From a bacterium (GTDB taxonomy: Bacteria; Patescibacteriota; Patescibacteriia; UBA2591; DAOWAM01): DNA of 7,115 nucleotides. Under the pieces are notes generated by a model. It ran no database searches and had not been told where the DNA came from. It worked only from the letters and a program-made list of their open reading frames with translations. The stretch spans positions 1 through 7,115 of the forward strand of contig DAOWAM010000026.1 in the NCBI GenBank assembly GCA_030634585.1. The letters run 5' to 3'. Position 1 is the stretch's first letter; each line of letters opens with the position of its first letter. This document shows positions 4,589 through 7,115 of this stretch, one piece after another. The position numbers and the translations under genes were made by a program.

Positions 4589-5812
4589 TTACTCATACCG
4601 TAGCGCTTCGATAGGATTCAATTTAGCGGCTTGTTTAGCAGGATAATAACCAAAACCAATTCCAATCACCCCAGATACACTAAATGCTAAAATAATAGAA
4701 AACATTGAAATACTAGTCGTTGTAGCAGTGAAATGATTAATTCCAAAAGAAACAAGAACACCAAAAATAATACCCATAATTCCTCCAATAAAGGTAAGAA
4801 CAATTGCCTCAGTAAGAAACTGTAAATGAATATCTTTGTTTTTAGATCCAATCGCTTTACGAAGCCCGATTTCTCTAGTTCTCTCAGTAACTGTGGTTAA
4901 CATCATATTCATAATTCCAATACCCCCAACAATTAAAGAAATGCTAGCAATTGCGCCAAGAAAAATAGTAAATGTATTAGTAACTTTATTCATTGTATTT
5001 AAAATAGCTGCCTGATTCATAATTGAAAAGTCAGCTAATTGAGGATTAGAGATATTATGTCGATCTAATAAAAGTTTGGTAATCTGCTCTTGAATAGCTG
5101 TCATATATTCTTCATTTTGAACTTGAACATTAATTCCACTAACATAATCATCGCCCGACAAATAACGTTGCGCTGTAGAAATTGGAATAAAAATTATATC
5201 ATCCTGACTCCCAAATCCAGTGCCACCTTTAGCTTCGGTTAAACCAATGACTGTAAAATTTATCCGGTTAATTCTGATTTTTTGTCCAATTGGGTCTACT
5301 CCTTCGCCGAATAAATCATCGCGAGTTGTTGGACCTAAAACAGCAATTTTTGATAAACTTTTTACATTTTGTTCAGAGATAAAAGAACCTACGTCCATTT
5401 CTAAATTTTTCACTTGGCTATAAGAAGTGGTTGTACCAATGATAGAAGTATTAGTATTTGTTCCCTTCGCAGTAACCTGATATCTTTTGGAAATTTCTGG
5501 CGCTACCGTTCTAATAAAATCAATTTCGTTTTCAACCGCATCGGCATCATCCTGAGACAATGTTTGAGCTGAACCACGCCCTCCACTAATGTTCATTCCT
5601 ATATTCTTTTGAGCTCCAGGATAGATCACTAACAAATTTGATCCAACTGATTGAATGCTTTCTTGAACAGAAATCTTAGCTCCCTGACCAATCGACATCA
5701 TTGCCACTACTGAACCAATACCAATAACAATACCTAAAACTGTTAGGCTACTTTTCGTTTTATTAGATAAAATACTAATAAATACTTCTTGAAATAAATC
5801 GTTAAATTTCAT
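4589..5812 (-). CDS. MacB-type ABC transporter permease
   Basis: The full-length product has 407 residues, normal for this family without a fused ATPase. TM1 lies at about 22-42 in KTKSSLTVLGIVIGIGSVVA, followed by IGQGAK, the typical MacB start. The extracytoplasmic MacB_PCD domain covers about 45-275, with NLLVIYPG, a Gly/Ser-rich loop (QKNIGMNISGGRG), VLGPTTRDDLFG and the strand DDIIFIPISTAQ. The FtsX domain follows with TM2 (about 282-305), the coupling loop TERTREIGLRKAIGS (309-323), TM3 (about 334-358) and TM4 (about 371-390). The tail PAKQAAKLNPIEALRYE is the family signature. It works as a dimer with the ATPase encoded 41 bases upstream. In MacB systems it acts as a mechanotransmitter, pumping peptides, lipids or drugs through a MacA-type adaptor rather than across the membrane directly. 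The ATG has no Shine-Dalgarno sequence. Substrate unknown. Confidence 0.95.
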   Translation of the reverse strand: MKFNDLFQEVFISILSNKTKSSLTVLGIVIGIGSVVAMMSIGQGAKISVQESIQSVGSNLLVIYPGAQKNIGMNISGGRGSAQTLSQDDADAVENEIDFIRTVAPEISKRYQVTAKGTNTNTSIIGTTTSYSQVKNLEMDVGSFISEQNVKSLSKIAVLGPTTRDDLFGEGVDPIGQKIRINRINFTVIGLTEAKGGTGFGSQDDIIFIPISTAQRYLSGDDYVSGINVQVQNEEYMTAIQEQITKLLLDRHNISNPQLADFSIMNQAAILNTMNKVTNTFTIFLGAIASISLIVGGIGIMNMMLTTVTERTREIGLRKAIGSKNKDIHLQFLTEAIVLTFIGGIMGIIFGVLVSFGINHFTATTTSISMFSIILAFSVSGVIGIGFGYYPAKQAAKLNPIEALRYE

Positions 5813-5853
5813 GATAAATAAAGTTTACTAGTTATTCTGCTTATAATAAATCA

Positions 5854-6606
5854 CTATCTTGTCCTTTTGTCCTTAATAATTTTACCATCGTGAAGATAGA
5901 TAATTCGCTTAGCATAGTCAGCAACATACTGTTCATGAGTAATTAAAATAATCGTTTGACCTTGCTGATTAAATTTTTGGAATGAACTCAAAATAGCGCG
6001 AGAAGATTTACTATCCAAATTTCCAGTTGGCTCATCAGCTAAAATAATACTTGGATTATTTACTAAAGCGCGAGCAATTGCCACTCGTTGCATTTGCCCA
6101 CCAGAAAGTTGATTAGAAAGATGCTGGAAATGAGATTCATCTAACCCAACATTATTTAAAGCAATTCGAGCTCGTTCCTCTCGTTCTTCACGTGGTACTT
6201 CAGCATAAACAAGAGGTAAAATAACATTACGTAATACCGTGCTTCGGGAAAGTAAATTAAAGTTTTGAAAAACAAATCCAACCTCATTCTTTCTAAAATT
6301 GGCTAATTGATCATTAGAAAAAGTAGAAACATCAACTTTATCAAAAAAATATTTACCACTAGTTGAAATATCTAGACATCCCAAAAGATACATCAAAGTT
6401 GATTTACCACATCCGGAAGGTCCCATAATAGCAACAAAATCTTCTTTGTTAATTGAAAAAGAAACATTCTTTAATACTTCGGTTTTTATCTCTTCACTGA
6501 TAAAATAAGTTTTAGAAAGGTTCTGACAATCAATTATTGATTGTTTATTCAATGACATTTTACGTATAATTATAAATCTATTATTTAAATTTAACTTAGA
6601 TTTCAC
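5854..6606 (-). CDS. ABC transporter ATPase of the MacB/LolD family
   Basis: The product has 250 residues if the first ATG is used. All ATPase motifs are intact: Walker A GPSGCGKST (62-70), Q-loop Gln114 in FVFQNFNLLS, signature LSGGQ (167-171), Walker B IILADE (187-192), D-loop NLDS (196-199) and H-loop His224 in LITHE. The family usually begins near 'I..cqnLsKtY', so Met17 (ATG at 6558-6556) is a more likely start. The first 16 residues (MKSKLNLNNRFIIIRK) are atypical, and a TATAAT at 6574-6569 would start an RNA only a few bases before Met17. Neither start has a Shine-Dalgarno sequence. The stop is TAG followed at once by TGA. It hydrolyses ATP to power the permease encoded next. A decayed copy of codons 113-177 lies inverted at 3841-3967. 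Confidence 0.95.
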   Translation of the reverse strand: MKSKLNLNNRFIIIRKMSLNKQSIIDCQNLSKTYFISEEIKTEVLKNVSFSINKEDFVAIMGPSGCGKSTLMYLLGCLDISTSGKYFFDKVDVSTFSNDQLANFRKNEVGFVFQNFNLLSRSTVLRNVILPLVYAEVPREEREERARIALNNVGLDESHFQHLSNQLSGGQMQRVAIARALVNNPSIILADEPTGNLDSKSSRAILSSFQKFNQQGQTIILITHEQYVADYAKRIIYLHDGKIIKDKRTR

Positions 6607-6620
6607 AAGTGACTATACTC

Positions 6621-6673
6621 TAACTATTTTTACCTATAATAATCCAAACCAACGAACACAAAAGAAATAGTTA
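6621..6673. repeat. Nine-base inverted repeat in the adaptor-ATPase gap
   Basis: TAACTATTT (6621-6629) and AAATAGTTA (6665-6673) are exact reverse complements separated by 35 bases. The right arm contains the adaptor's stop codon. It could form a stem in the operon mRNA between the adaptor and ATPase genes. AT-rich and unproven. Confidence 0.3.
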
Positions 6674-7114
6674 TTTCATCATCCGCATTATGTTTCCTCC
6701 TTGGAGAGGCATTTTGTTTTGTAAAACTGGTTGTGTCGTATTGTTAGAATCGGCAACAATAGTAGCAGTAACAACCTGGTCGCCCTCTTTTAATCCACTA
6801 ATAACTTCCGTTATTATATCATTAGTTAAACCAACCTCCACCTGCTGATTTTTCGGTACTTCTGAACCAGGTTCCAACACCTGAACAAAATAAAAATTGT
6901 TCTGCATCTTAACGGTAGCATTAGGAACTAATAATGCATTCTGACTAACGTTGATAATTATATCCGCGTTTACACTCATTCCCGATTTCACTTGCGGATT
7001 ATCAATATCAAAGACAATTTTAACATCATAAGTAACCACTCCCTGACTTGTCGTACCAATAGAATCAACTTCAATTACTTGTCCACTAATTATTAAATCT
7101 TCTATTGCATCAAA
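6671..7114 (-). CDS. HlyD/MacA-type adaptor (membrane fusion) protein, C-terminal part, truncated by window edge
   Basis: The 147 residues seen continue in frame from the window edge. They start FDAIEDLIISGQVIEVDSIG and run through the adaptor's beta-barrel domain: YDVKIVFDIDNPQVKSGMSV matches the MacA/RND-adaptor 'y.v.i.idn.d..LrpGMsa' pattern. ADIIINVSQNALLVPNATVK is the 'vvvPr.Al' strand. The membrane-proximal domain follows with VEVGLTNDIITEVISGLKEGDQVVTA (QVEVG...vv.GLkeGd.Vv). The tail is Gly/Met-rich (LQGGNIMRMMK). The N-terminal anchor, hairpin and lipoyl parts are outside the window. It links the MacB permease to the exit path or cell surface. The stop is 64 bases before the first ATPase ATG, so it is the upstream gene of the operon. 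Confidence 0.92.
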   Translation of the reverse strand, partial: FDAIEDLIISGQVIEVDSIGTTSQGVVTYDVKIVFDIDNPQVKSGMSVNADIIINVSQNALLVPNATVKMQNNFYFVQVLEPGSEVPKNQQVEVGLTNDIITEVISGLKEGDQVVTATIVADSNNTTQPVLQNKMPLQGGNIMRMMK

Positions 7115-7115
7115 A

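Noticed and set aside
5220..5423. Open plus-strand frame of 67 codons opposite the MacB permease gene.
   Set aside because: It lies inside the periplasmic-domain coding region of a well-supported gene; no promoter or protein pattern.
1..7115. UGA recoding as in Gracilibacteria or Absconditabacteria.
   Set aside because: All genes read through with UAA or UAG stops and none needs an in-frame UGA, so there is no sign of a changed code.
1..7115. CRISPR arrays, tRNA or rRNA genes, insertion sequences, toxin-antitoxin or phage-defence systems.
   Set aside because: No repeat-spacer pattern, cloverleaf, transposase motif or known defence domain was seen. The MazG-like enzyme alone is a nucleotide-pool enzyme, not evidence of a toxin system.

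Overview
The window is AT-rich and compact, with short intergenic gaps and many small membrane or orphan genes. Two MacB-type ABC permease genes point outwards-in from its ends. This fits a streamlined, host-dependent or fermentative bacterium such as a member of the Patescibacteria (Candidate Phyla Radiation); that placement is inferred from gene style and content, not from a marker gene. Nearly all start codons lack a visible Shine-Dalgarno sequence. No UGA recoding is needed to read any gene.

Layout. Positions 2-562 (+) hold the 3' end of a MacB-type permease gene, followed by a strong bidirectional hairpin terminator at 680-709. Everything after that is on the minus strand. Reading leftwards (in transcription order) from 3796, the genes are: a MazG-like nucleotide pyrophosphohydrolase (3467-3796), a 33-residue very basic peptide with its own promoter (3214-3315), an encapsulated-ferritin-like four-helix protein (2890-3111), a possible 42-codon ORF with no normal start (2753-2881), a four-helix membrane protein (2247-2687), a two-helix membrane protein (1644-2108), and a membrane-anchored ClpP-fold serine protease (732-1430) with its own promoter and an unusually good ribosome binding site.

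The right part, 4123-7115 (-), is one operon for a MacAB-like tripartite-style exporter. Its order is HlyD/MacA-like adaptor (truncated by the window edge), LolD/MacB-type ATPase, MacB permease, and a membrane-anchored DUF5666-like beta-domain protein, closed by a hairpin terminator near 3984-4030. The ATPase drives the permease and the adaptor couples it to the outside. The small DUF5666-like protein is probably an accessory factor.

The most notable hidden feature is in the 326-base gap between the MazG gene and the exporter operon. On the plus strand, 3841-3967 carries a decayed, inverted copy of the ABC ATPase gene. It reads FQNSNLLSRSTVLRNVIL and then runs into tandem stops; a second, weaker block lies in the right order at the signature and QRVAIA region. 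Together with the plus-strand permease at the left edge, this suggests that MacB-type exporter operons have been duplicated, inverted and lost in this neighbourhood. I found no CRISPR array, tRNA, rRNA, insertion sequence or defence system.
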